A stretch of 64,000 nucleotides of DNA from Chaunax sp. Z400 (lineage: Eukaryota > Chordata > Actinopteri > Lophiiformes > Chaunacidae): the NCBI GenBank assembly GCA_037577475.1, contig JBAGJB010000138.1, positions 55,219 to 119,218 of the forward strand. The letters are read 5' to 3'. Position 1 is the first letter of the stretch; each line of letters begins with the position of its first letter. This document shows, piece by piece, positions 27,459 through 35,990 of the stretch. The notes beneath the pieces were generated by a model. The model was not told the DNA's origin, did no database searches, and saw nothing but the letters and a program-made list of their open reading frames with translations. The position numbers were made by a program, and so were the translations under genes.

Positions 27459-27520
27459 GACACACACACACACAGACACACACACACACAGACACACACA
27501 CACAGACAGACACACACAAC
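25443..27520. repeat. 2.1-kb CA/CAGA array with about 486-bp higher-order repeat
   Basis: A long (CA)n tract patterned by CAGA, CATA, CAAA and AAAACACATA interruptions. The interruption order from about 25754 recurs from about 26240, an offset of 486 bp, for at least 450 bp. Partial versions occur again after 26900. Open frames of up to 730 codons in several frames are pure repeat artefacts. It sits in the trappc11 intron where an exon is missing. Confidence 0.95.
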
Positions 27521-27522
27521 CA

Positions 27523-28479
27523 ACCTTGTTGATCACTCAAACTGTGACACCGTAGCTACTGATTCTAGCTCTCTGATTGGCTGGACAGTCACTGATAGTC
27601 CAAAGGAGGCTCTCTAATAACATCAGTATATTCATGAGACATTTAGCAACGACCGTTTATGGATGGTTGTGGGACGACACTGGGAGTAGTGGTGGGACGA
27701 CACTGGGAGGAGCGGTGGGACGACACTGGGAGGAGCGGTGGGACGACACTGGGAGGAGCGGTGGGACGACACTGGGAGGAGTGGTGGGACGACACTGGGA
27801 GGAGTGGTGGGAAGATACTGAGAGGAGTGGTGGGACGATACTGGGAGGAGTGGTGGGACGACACTGGGAGGAGTGGTGGGAAGATACTGAGAGGAGTGGT
27901 GGGACGACACTGGGACGAGTGGTGGGACGACACTGGGAGGAGTGGTGGGAAGATACTGGGAGGAGTGGTGGGACGACACTGGGAGGAGTGGTGGGATGAC
28001 ACTGGGAGGAGTGGTGGGAAGATACTGAGAGGAGTGGTGGGACGATACTGGGAGGGGTGGTGGCAAGATACTGGGAGGGGTGGTGGTGGGACGACACTGG
28101 GATGAGTGGTGGGATAACACTGGGAGTGGTGGTGGGATAACACTGGGAGTGGTGGTGGGACGACACTGGGAGGAGTGGTGGGACGACATTGGGAGGAGTG
28201 GTGGGACGACACTGGGAGGAGTGGTGGGAGGACACTGGGAGGAGTGGTGGGACGACACTGGGAGCAGTGGTGGGACGATACTGGGAGGAGTGGTGGGATG
28301 ATATTGGGAGAAGGCTATACTTGCACAGTTGACCACAGGTGTGTATTTATGAAGAGAAGACTGTGTTCAGGTTTCCTCCGCACGGTTTTATAGATCTGAA
28401 TATTTTCTTGCGTAGGAACATTCTGAGATCTGTGAGTAAACAATGTTTTAGGATGTATGTTTTATAAATGAGGCTCCTG
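27523..28479 (-). mobile_element. Harbinger-related relic enclosing a minisatellite
   Basis: 27524-27593 is the inverse of 8816-8886 inside the Harbinger element (shared agtttgagtgatcaacaagg and gctctctgattggct). The far end at 28461-28479 reads tttataaatgaggctcctg, close to the inverse of the Harbinger end at 6313. This suggests a non-autonomous copy in reverse orientation. Its other end is not found; the CA array abuts it. Confidence 0.5.
27660..28310. repeat. 23-bp minisatellite, about 28 copies
   Basis: The unit is 23 bases, gtgggacgacactgggagga followed by gtg, with variants such as aagatactgagagg. The length not divisible by three keeps frames open on both strands. Confidence 0.95.
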
Positions 28480-29032
28480 CTCTGTTGCGGTTCCATCTGA
28501 GCCGAGCAGATACCAAAAGGTGACGTGAAACATTACGGACCACTGATTGGTCAATGCCCAGCATGCACAGAGTTTCCTGCACAGCACAAATCAATGGCCG
28601 CCACACTCAAACAGCGAAGCTACTTTGGCGACCGTAACTTTTATTTGTTACAGCTGCTACATTAAGGAGGTGCAGACGTTCGTGTCTTAAACAGCTGATG
28701 GTAGGATCACCAGAGAGGTGTGTGTCACATTAAAGACTACATCACGGCAGTTTCACGTGGCCCCAATCTACCCTGAGGAGGAACCATCGGCAATGGAAAA
28801 GAACCGGCAGAAATCGAGTCCAGTCCAGTCCAGTCGAGCTGGTACTACGCTGTGGAAAAGGGGCTTCAGTCGAAGTCTGAGGCCGTCTGTGGTTTGTCAC
28901 AAGAAATGCAAAAAGAAGAGTAACTTTTTTATTTATTTGATATTATTCTGTTGACACTGTGTTGTTTGTGTCGTGAACGTTCTACAAGCAGTCACTGCTT
29001 GTTGCTGCCTTTCATGACTTTAGTATAGTTAC
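28480..29032. other. Stretch without a recognised gene
   Basis: It contains ggtactacgctgtggaaaag and ggaccactgattggtcaatg, motifs I associate with non-autonomous DNA elements in fish, but no ends were defined. Confidence 0.35.
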
Positions 29033-29148
29033 CTGGTTACTGAGGCTGACAGCGAGCTTGTTGAAGGACACAGGATGAGGACAGTCGGCTCGGAGGAAAA
29101 CCTGCAGTTGGATGGGCTGGTCCACATGGAAACTGGGAGACTGGAACT
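29033..29148 (-). pseudogene. trappc11: trappc11 exon with no visible acceptor
   Basis: It reads AKFQSPSFHVDQPIQLQVFL, RADCPHPVSFNKLAVSLSNQ, then gtaact. Upstream of the AKF codons there is no pyrimidine tract or AG at the expected distance (ggctctatgctattg instead). Confidence 0.75.
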
Positions 29149-29448
29149 TGGCCAATAGCATAGAGCCGTAACATAACAGCACTGGTTATGATGGGGAATC
29201 AACTAATTTGGGATTTTAACGTTTTGACCGTACACAGTCAGAGCAGCTCTCCAGACCAGAGGAGAAGTAAGCCCCTTCCAGACAGGCTCATTTTGAACAG
29301 GCGTCACACTAGTTTATCTTAAAGCCAATAACTTTTCTCTATCCTTGCTTTAATCCAAGTTGTACACCATAAACATGAAGTAGAGTAAAAAAAGTACTTT
29401 CATAGTGCACAGTAGCCTGGATGGTTGTGTTTGGGTGAGTGTGTTTAC

Positions 29449-29585
29449 TGACTGAATGGGATGTAGTCCTGCACTTTTATGCTCAACTAGTTAGATCCAG
29501 CCAAAGCCATGCGATCGCTCCACAGCGACCTGGCTGCACTGACAGAGGAAGAGTCGCACTCGGGCTCGGCATCAGGGACCTCGTT
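29449..29585 (-). pseudogene. trappc11: trappc11 exon with in-frame TAG
   Basis: 137 nt between tgtcag and gtaaac. It reads NEVPDAEPECDSSSVSAARS, LWSDRMALAGSN, stop (TAG, plus-strand 29487-29489), then LSIKVQDYIPFS in the same frame. The frame continues correctly after the stop, so this is a nonsense change and not a shift. Confidence 0.85.
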
Positions 29586-29874
29586 CTGACAACATCAGAC
29601 AAGTCAAAAGTGGCTGTATGAATTTAAAAGATACTTCCTGGTCTGTGACCTAGTTCAACTGTGGGCCAGCTCAACATTTGCTGGTTTAAATGTGACCACA
29701 GCTACAAACTGCATGAGACAGAAGACGCCATCATGACACTTTCCATTGAAGAACATTTTCTTTTGTTTCATGCATTTAATTCATACCCTCACTGCACATA
29801 GTAACATTCTGGCATCAGTGCTATGATAGATCTGAATCTGAATCTCAGATGTTTGCTGTTGAATTCTTTGGATT

Positions 29875-29936
29875 CTTCAGGACTTTGATGAGATTCTTCT
29901 CAATCCTTGACTTTTGTTCCTCTTTCAAAGTTGAGG
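29875..29936 (-). pseudogene. trappc11: trappc11 exon with lost splice donor
   Basis: After cttccag the exon reads ASTLKEEQKSRIEKNLIKVL and K. The expected end after AAG is followed by aatccaaag, not GT. Reading through reaches a stop 11 codons later. Confidence 0.8.
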
Positions 29937-30439
29937 CTGGAAGACAAGATGACAGAATCATGACCTCTTTGATCAGATACATGTGAAAGAGTTTCTTACT
30001 TCACAATGTTTTGTACTGAAGTTGAAAGTCTTACGTTTTATATTATATGTTAGGATAATTCAGTTTTAAAAGTTCATTTTCAGGCAGATTTATCACAAAT
30101 AAGTTCTTAATCTGTGAGCAGAAGTTTCATCTGAGAGACACAAAGGAACATTTGGTCAAAAGCTTCCACAGAGAGCAAGTTTGTCTAACAAATAAAAAGC
30201 CTCAAAAGAACCTAAATTCATTTGTCTTTTATTACTTAGACTATTTGATGAATTGTTGTCATGTGTTTGGTTTAACTAACAAATGACTCCTAATGGTATG
30301 GCTGATGGCTGGTCTCATTTGTCAGAAGAATACTGTAAGCCATTAGCAGAAATATCATGATAAGTCATGGTTGTATGATTTGTAAACTATTTATTGCAAC
30401 TGTCACTTTAACCTGTTATGTCTTTACCTGCCTATAGTT

Positions 30440-30550
30440 TGTTCTTTGCTGCTATTTTCTAACCATTGTGTATTCATGTTGTGTTCTATGCTGCTGTAAC
30501 AAGAGAATTTCCCCTTGCAGGATGAATAAAGTATCTTCTTATCTTATCTT
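30440..30550 (+). mobile_element. LINE/SINE 3' tail
   Basis: It ends gagaatttccccttgcagga, tgaataaagtatcttcttat, a typical 3' end of fish retroposons. A similar end (aatttccccactgtgggact) is at 51578-51615. Confidence 0.5.
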
Positions 30551-30824
30551 ATATAGACATTTTCAGCTATACTGCCTCACACTCCAAATTATACTTAGCA
30601 ATAAAATAACACAGAAATGTCAGGTTAGAAGGGCTTCAATGTAATTCTAATTCAACACAATATAAATTCATTTTAACCCTGAGGCTATATATAATATTTA
30701 TAATATATAAATTTGGAAGGTTATTATAATCAACAAAAAACTGCATTGCATTTGATCATTGATTAAAACCTTCCAAACGGACAACACTGATTTGCTAAGG
30801 ATGGCTCAGAATAACCTTGCTTAC

Positions 30825-30970
30825 CTCTGCCCAGCAGCTCCATGCAGTATATGATGTAGTCTTTAACACTGGCCATCAGATAAGCACAGCGCAGAGCTGT
30901 GGTCAGTATGGCTGTCAGGAGGCTCCACCATCGTTCAGTGCGATAGTCGCACATTACGTAGTCCAACAGC
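30825..30970 (-). CDS. trappc11: trappc11 exon (WWSLLTAILTTALRCAYL)
   Basis: 146 nt between tatcag and gtaagc. It reads YRTERWWSLLTAILTTALRC and then KDYIIYCMELLGR, a highly conserved TRAPPC11 block. Confidence 0.9.
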
Positions 30971-31238
30971 CTGATAACACAACACACAAACACAGATAAC
31001 ATGCCAACAGACTCTACTGGCAGAAGTAAACACTGCTTCCACACAGTGTATATACCTGTATATATATATATACACCTGTACACTAAATATACATATAGTG
31101 TATATTTACACTTTAGGTTATACTAATGACTGATTGTACACAGTTTGGATTTTCCTCTTTCAAGACAAACCTTTCTGTAAGCAGAAAGCGTGTTTGGCAG
31201 TTTCAAAGGTTTCAGCTGCCTGATCACTTTACTCAATA

Positions 31239-31333
31239 GTCTCGATCTCATTCGAACTGGGACACAACGCAGGGTCAGGCCTAGTTAGTACTCAGATGGG
31301 AGACGGCCTGGGAAGACTAGGTGCTGGAAGCTT
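31239..31333 (+). repeat. 5S rRNA-derived sequence (pseudogene or 5S-SINE head)
   Basis: gatctcattcgaactgggac, then cgcagggtcaggcctagtta, gtactcagatgggagacggc and ctgggaagactaggtgctgg follow the 3' two thirds of vertebrate 5S rRNA, including the internal pol III control region, with about 15% changes. The first 25 or so bases of 5S are not recognisable. It is not a working 5S gene. Confidence 0.75.
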
Positions 31334-31334
31334 G

Positions 31335-31620
31335 GGGCAGCTGTGGCTCAGGACATTGAGCGGTCAGTTATTCGGCCCCCAGCTTGTAGTTTACATGTGG
31401 AAGTGTCCTTGGGAAAGATACTAAGCTCCAAAGGACTTCTGATGGCCGTTCCATTGGTGAGTGTTGGTGTGAATTGTTATCACTACTGATGAACAGGAAG
31501 GGGCGAGCGTTGTAGCCTCTGTCTCCACTATATGAATGGGTGAATGCTGGCTCGTGTTGTAAACCACTTTGAGTGGTCGGTCTGATTGAAGCTACACAAG
31601 TACAACAAGTTATGGAGTGG
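31335..31620 (+). repeat. tRNA-like SINE-family repeat joined to the 5S part
   Basis: It starts ggggcagctgtggctcagga and includes aagtgtccttgggaaagata and accactttgagtggtcggtc. A better preserved relative at 49231-49500 has a tRNA-type B box (ggttcgatccc). Confidence 0.6.
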
Positions 31621-31658
31621 AACAGTCCTTTACAAGCCCAGCGTGTGTTTTGACTTAC

Positions 31659-31713
31659 TTTAGAGCTTTGGTGCGGTCCTTAGCATGGTAGTACTCCTCT
31701 CCCATCTGCACCA
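31659..31713 (-). CDS. trappc11: trappc11 exon (VQMGEEYYHAKD)
   Basis: 55 nt between tacacag and gtaagt. It reads VQMGEEYYHAKDRTKAL. Confidence 0.85.
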
Positions 31714-31813
31714 CTGTGTAGGAGAGAAGACAGAATGAGGAAAAATACAGAGTGTGTGCAGGATCCACTGGAGGCCTGCTATAAGGCTGCTGAAGGTATT
31801 CAAGAACACTCAC

Positions 31814-31892
31814 TGAGGTGACTCTTCATTCGAGGGCACTTGTACTTCTTAAACTGGGCCACAGCATTGCTGAGAAGAGCTATTATCAGCTC
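31814..31892 (-). CDS. trappc11: trappc11 exon ([12 protein letters not shown])
   Basis: 79 nt between ttacag and gtgagt. It reads [18 protein letters not shown] and ends with the A of a split methionine codon. It is the most upstream exon found. Confidence 0.85.
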
Positions 31893-32379
31893 CTGTAAGG
31901 GCAGACAGTGAGAAGCATGTCTTAATAAAGCAGCACAACACAAGCTGACAGTCGCTGGAGGGGTTAACCCTCACCCACACATTGTGGGATGATTTTCACT
32001 GAAAGGCTGTGATGACAAAGATCAATATTAAACTGTGGGTGGTTTTATCGAAATAGAAAAGTAACAGAGGTTAAGTGTTACGGATCATTTCAGACTGTCG
32101 TGCTAAAAAGATCTGTTAAAAGATGATAAGAAAGTGTTGGACATTTGACTGTGCCCTACTGTCTCTGAACTCGATGACAACACATCTGCTGCTGGTCCCA
32201 GTCCAACCAGTCTGTAATAATACTGTCTTTACAGTTGAGCCATTCAAATGTTGGACAAAAAGTAAACAAGGTACCATCATTGTCACATTTTACACAAATA
32301 CAAGATTGCAAACTTCATCCATTTTCATTATGTAGAGCATGAAGTAAAGTTTTTGTGAACGCATTACAAGATTGCAGAG

Positions 32380-32660
32380 TTGGAGAAGCTGCACCAGAGC
32401 AGCTTCTAGTGATAACAGTGAAGTTCCACTCTGAATAACTTTGTTCGCTCAGGACGGCTTTTTCTGTCAAAGATGCAAACTCCTGGAACTTGCTGCCTGA
32501 TCACTTAAAATCTGCTGCAGCTTCAGTGTTTCAAGAGAACTTCCAAATCCTGGTCAATCCAGCAACAAACATGTCATCATGTCTAGTTTTCTCCTGTCAT
32601 TTCTGTCGTTTTACCTTGATGCTCTCACTTTGTTTTTATCTCAATGTGTTATTCTCTTTG
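32380..32660 (+). mobile_element. LINE C-terminal relic
   Basis: A frame reads DANSWNLLPDHLKSAAASVF, the usual AWNSLPxHLRxAxS end of a fish LINE reverse transcriptase protein. Only the tail is present. Confidence 0.5.
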
Positions 32661-33124
32661 TTGTTTAAAAGCCCTTCTCTGGACGTGTTTTCTTATTAGC
32701 ATTCCCTATAAAAACTATGAAACTGGGCAAAGGTTTTAAAACTCAGTTTCATTCTGTTTGTCTATGTATGATGAATGATGTAGCTGTCCCTATGAAATAA
32801 ACCATTATCAAATGAATACGTCTGATAAACACTGCCTTACATGGAACAGTGTACTATAATAAGGCCATAACCACACACACGATGACTTAATATCACTTCA
32901 ATATCATAACAGTAGAAACACATCATTTTAAAAACCCAATATTTTCCTTCCACTAGCCCTAATCTACTGAAACAAACAAACATGTAATACATAGAAATGA
33001 CTTTTTCAAGTACCCACAACCAAAACTTGTTAAATCATGAATAACCATCATTTAGTCATAACATAGAAAAAACAGTCATTGGTTCATTTCAAAGTAAACG
33101 ATGATGTTGGTGAGATTTTTTTCT
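32660..33124. other. Stretch without a recognised gene
   Basis: AT-rich. Upstream trappc11 exons should lie in or above this stretch on the minus strand; none is seen. Confidence 0.4.
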
Positions 33125-33970
33125 GCATGAATGAAAAGACCTGGTCAAGGCGATAATTTACCGAGTCTAATTAATGTCCTACTGAAACAACTGATGATGT
33201 CACGACTTCCACTAAGCTTACGTGACCAGGCAGTTAGGATGATGATGATGATGCTGATGGCCGGATCTCTGCAGACACGTTCAGCACATATGTTACAGAT
33301 GTTATGGCTCATTGCATTCAGTGACCAGTCCAGATTTAACTTGCACAGAGCTGATGGTCGTAGGCGTGTGTATCGTCGCCGTGGGGAACGCTCTCCTGCA
33401 GCATACATCCAGGAAGTGGACCATTTGGTGGTGATGTCATGATGTGGGGAGCCATTGCTAATGGATGGCGGTCAGACCTTGTCCACATCCACGGTACACT
33501 GACAGCTATCTGTTACCGAGATACGGTCCCAGGTCCACATGTCATTCCCAGGATACAGCAATCAGGCATCACCTTCATGCATGACAATGTCAGACCACAT
33601 GTGGCTCATGTCTGTCAGGAGTAGCATGGACCAGAACAATGTCACTGTCCTTCCTTGGGCAACATATTCACCAGATCTCAACCCAACAGAGCATCTGTGC
33701 GACGTTCAGGATCACCGGGTAAAGTAGTGATAAATGCTGGAGGTAGACACGCACGGTAGTGACTATTGTTGTTCTCTGTCTCACCATCCACACTTTCTGA
33801 CTTGTAAACACTAAGACAAAAACCACTAATCTGCACAAAAACGATTTTTCTGTATGGCTAAAGGGTGAATAAAGATGTTTGAACCATAATCTACCTTTGA
33901 TATTTAAGATTGACAGGATGGCATGACATCAAAAAAAACATATGCGTTTCTACTGTTGCTCAGTATATTT
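33125..33970 (+). mobile_element. Second Tc1-like element, heavily decayed
   Basis: The plus strand reads SDQSRFNLHRADGRRRVYRR near 33315-33375, HDNVRPHVAHVCQE near 33582-33622 and LPWATYSPDLNPTEHL near 33650-33700. These are the three catalytic regions of Tc1 transposase in different frames. Here the second aspartate (HDNVRPH) is kept. The helix-turn-helix part is missing or unreadable. A tgcgtttctactgttgctca end lies near 33945-33965. Confidence 0.75.
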
Positions 33971-34310
33971 AGTTTTGGACCAGGTGTTTCCTCAGGTTAC
34001 AGATATTACAGTGAGTTTTGTGAAGTGTAGCCACACAGGGATGATGGAGTCTTACTCTCTCAGTCAGATGCTCTCTCACTGACATAAATCGGTTCTCAGT
34101 AGTACTGACGTGATTTTGCCGCTACTCTTAAAAGTACTGGGTTTGGTACCCAACCTTTCATCACATAATGGGAGTTCCTAATACTCTGTCTTGGTCTTGC
34201 AGCCTGTGTGTGTTGCTCATGTTGTGTATCACAACTCAGTTTTACGTCACTCTGATCCTGTTTCAGTCGACAAAGGTACCGACCTCTGATGCACACACCC
34301 TGTATGGAGC

Positions 34311-34474
34311 TCACTGCCTCAGCTGGAAGAGATGTGTGTGCTTCATGGTCTGCAGTCTTCGTATTTCCATGGCAACAACCTCCTTGCCCTCCTCCAATGT
34401 CTGCTCAGAGGAGGGTATGTTGTCAACAGGAAGCTTTTCTTTCTTCCTCCTCTGGATCAGATTCTTTTTTGCCT
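34311..34474 (-). pseudogene. spdl1: spdl1 last recognised exon
   Basis: After tgtttag it reads AKKNLIQRRKKEKLPVDNIP and ends HTHLFQLRQ, stop. KLPVD matches the conserved VLPVD after the coiled coil. No CaaX end. Confidence 0.75.
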
Positions 34475-34645
34475 CTAAACATGAAAATAACAGAAGGAGG
34501 CGATGTTAGAGTCTGAGTCATACATGGACGTTTAAAATGTAGCTGCATCCTTTTCAGTACGACCAACAGTTCCTTAAACTTTAATCCGAAACACCAGAGA
34601 AACGTGACCGATGTAAAAACATGGCTTTGGTGTTGTTGTGCTTGC

Positions 34646-34712
34646 CTTTGGGTTGATATTTGAGCTGGAGCTCTTCTACCCGTAGCTGCAGTTTGAACTT
34701 GTCACTCTGAGC
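34646..34712 (-). pseudogene. spdl1: spdl1 exon with GC donor
   Basis: 67 nt after cttcag. It reads QSDKFKLQLRVEELQLKYQP. The 3' site is AAAG|GCAAGC, a GC-type donor. Confidence 0.75.
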
Positions 34713-35041
34713 CTGAAGCACAGAAAACACACGAACAATACAAAGTGTGTCAGAAACTTGCTCCCTGTAGGTTTGACAGAACAGACTATAAAGTTAACAT
34801 GGTCACTGCTCATGCAGACAGCTCAGTGTTTTGCTGCTGATTCCGTTTGGATCAGCTCAAACACACTCAGACCTACAGTTAACTAAACAACACTGTCCTT
34901 TCCTGCTTTATAAATCTGTGCTATCTCTTTGCACTTTGCTACTTCAGAATACAAACATGCATGTTTTCAGAACCCTTTATTGTGTGGAAGCATTGGTACT
35001 GTTGTGTTTCTGTGTGACCAGGAGATGCAGGGTTTACAGAC

Positions 35042-35154
35042 CTGTTTGAGCTGCCGCTCAGATGAGTAGAGCTTCCTCTCCAGCTCCAAAGCTCTCTGAC
35101 AAAGATTTCATCCTTTGCAGGGAAAGTTCATCTCCGAGACGCTCTGCATCCTTA
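35042..35154 (-). pseudogene. spdl1: spdl1 exon with internal frameshift
   Basis: Between cctcag and gtctgt. The first part reads KDAERLGDELSLQRMKSL; the last part, in another frame, reads QRALELERKLYSSERQLKQ. The family has CESQ or similar between, so about eight bases appear lost near 35099-35102. Confidence 0.75.
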
Positions 35155-35606
35155 CTGAGGACAGACAGAGCTTCACTCAACATGGACCACATGCACAAAG
35201 AAACCATCACAACACTGCATGCAAAACGTGAACTGATGAAATATCTTAAATCACAGCAATGTTTACTTCTTTCTTGTCTGACTAGATTTGTCTTCATCAG
35301 GTAGTTTTATGTTATTTCATATCATTTTCATCTCTTTACATATTCAGAACACAAATGTGTGAATCCTATGATCCATGACAACCTTTAATAAAAGTCAGGC
35401 TGTGCATTGTTTATTAGAAGACATTGTTTACATTTTCATTATTGGCTTAAATTAATTTCTGTCTTATCAAACCAAGCTCATTTTTAGGTCGGGATCGATT
35501 TGCATCAGAGTGGCTATCTGGACCTGCACAACACAAACACATCCTCGCTGCTGTTCAAGTCCCAAACAACGGACCGCGTTTCTATGTGCATGTCTTATTC
35601 CAGTAC

Positions 35607-35717
35607 CTTCATGCGCTGCAGCTGCTGTTTGCTGAAGACCTGTTGTTTCTGCAGTGACTGATACTGAACCTTCATACTGATGAGCTGTCTCTCCATCACA
35701 GCGCGCTTATCCTCCAG
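35607..35717 (-). pseudogene. spdl1: spdl1 exon (MERQLISMKVQYQSLQKQQ)
   Basis: 111 nt, 37 codons, between ttggcag and gtactg. Nearly identical to the vertebrate Spindly block just after the Spindly motif. Confidence 0.85.
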
Positions 35718-35834
35718 CTGCCAAACAAAAAGGAAATATATGCACACTGACTTTTACAGTTCATTCCCTTGAGCTTGTTGCTGTGTAACATTGGAGTTAT
35801 TGTCAATTGAAAGACTTTGAGAGACTGGCTCCAA

Positions 35835-35990
35835 CAGATTAACATACATGTATTTACCTCCACCAGGGAAATTATGTTTTCACTGATGTTTGTTTGTCTG
35901 GCTGTTAGCAGCATTACACAGAAATTACCCGATGGACTTTCATAAAACCTGGTGGGAAGGTTGGACATGTGGGAGAAAATAAAAAAAATG
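35835..35990 (+). repeat. Dispersed repeat (acctccaccagggaaattat type)
   Basis: It contains acctccaccagggaaattat and gtttgtttgtctggctgtta, a widespread short element. A related copy lies at 38016-38290. Confidence 0.5.

Larger units (their letters stand above)
21280..31892 (-). pseudogene. trappc11: trappc11, partial and damaged, first copy
   Basis: TRAPPC11 (foie gras) is a subunit of the TRAPPIII membrane-tethering complex, acting in ER-to-Golgi traffic. Exons on the minus strand, in order, are 31814-31892, 31659-31713, 30825-30970, 29875-29936, 29449-29585, 29033-about 29148, 25168-25361, 24902-25050, 24528-24649, 23148-23267, 22990-23055, 21957-22113, 21747-21858, 21569-21660 and 21280-21413. 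They cover roughly residues 490-1040 of about 1130. The N-terminal half, the exon after AVSLSNQ, and the last exon(s) after FSGLKQ are absent. Three lesions cluster at 29.0-29.9 kb: no donor after exon 29875-29936, a TAG inside 29449-29585, and no acceptor AG before 29148. The other exons keep frame and splice sites. A truncated duplicate is the best reading; the intact parental gene should be elsewhere. Confidence 0.85.
34311..35717 (-). pseudogene. spdl1: spdl1 (Spindly) 3' fragment, truncated and frameshifted
   Basis: Spindly is a coiled-coil adaptor that recruits dynein-dynactin to kinetochores in mitosis. Pieces in order are 35607-35717 (EDKRAVMERQLISMKVQYQS), 35485-35523 (VQIATLMQ), 35042-35154 (ELSLQRMKSL, shift, QRALELERKLYSSERQLKQ), 34646-34712 (KLQLRVEELQLKYQPK) and 34311-34474 (ending in a stop). 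The N-terminal half with the dynein light intermediate chain binding region and the Spindly motif, expected above 35717, is absent. Most of the segment between IATLMQ and KDAERLGDEL is also absent. The C-terminus stops about 50 residues after the KYQPK block and lacks the farnesylation CaaX box. An apparent 8-base loss near 35099 shifts the frame. I read it as a dead partial copy. Confidence 0.8.

Noticed and set aside
25348..27555. Open frames of about 700 codons of His-Thr or Cys-Val repeats on both strands
   Set aside because: They are translations of a CA/CAGA microsatellite, open in several frames at once.
27577..28393. Pro/Ser-rich or Trp/Gly-rich repeat proteins
   Set aside because: A 23-bp minisatellite open in frames on both strands.
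31239..31333. Functional 5S rRNA gene
   Set aside because: The 5' part is lost and there are many changes in the stems; no terminator T-run follows directly.
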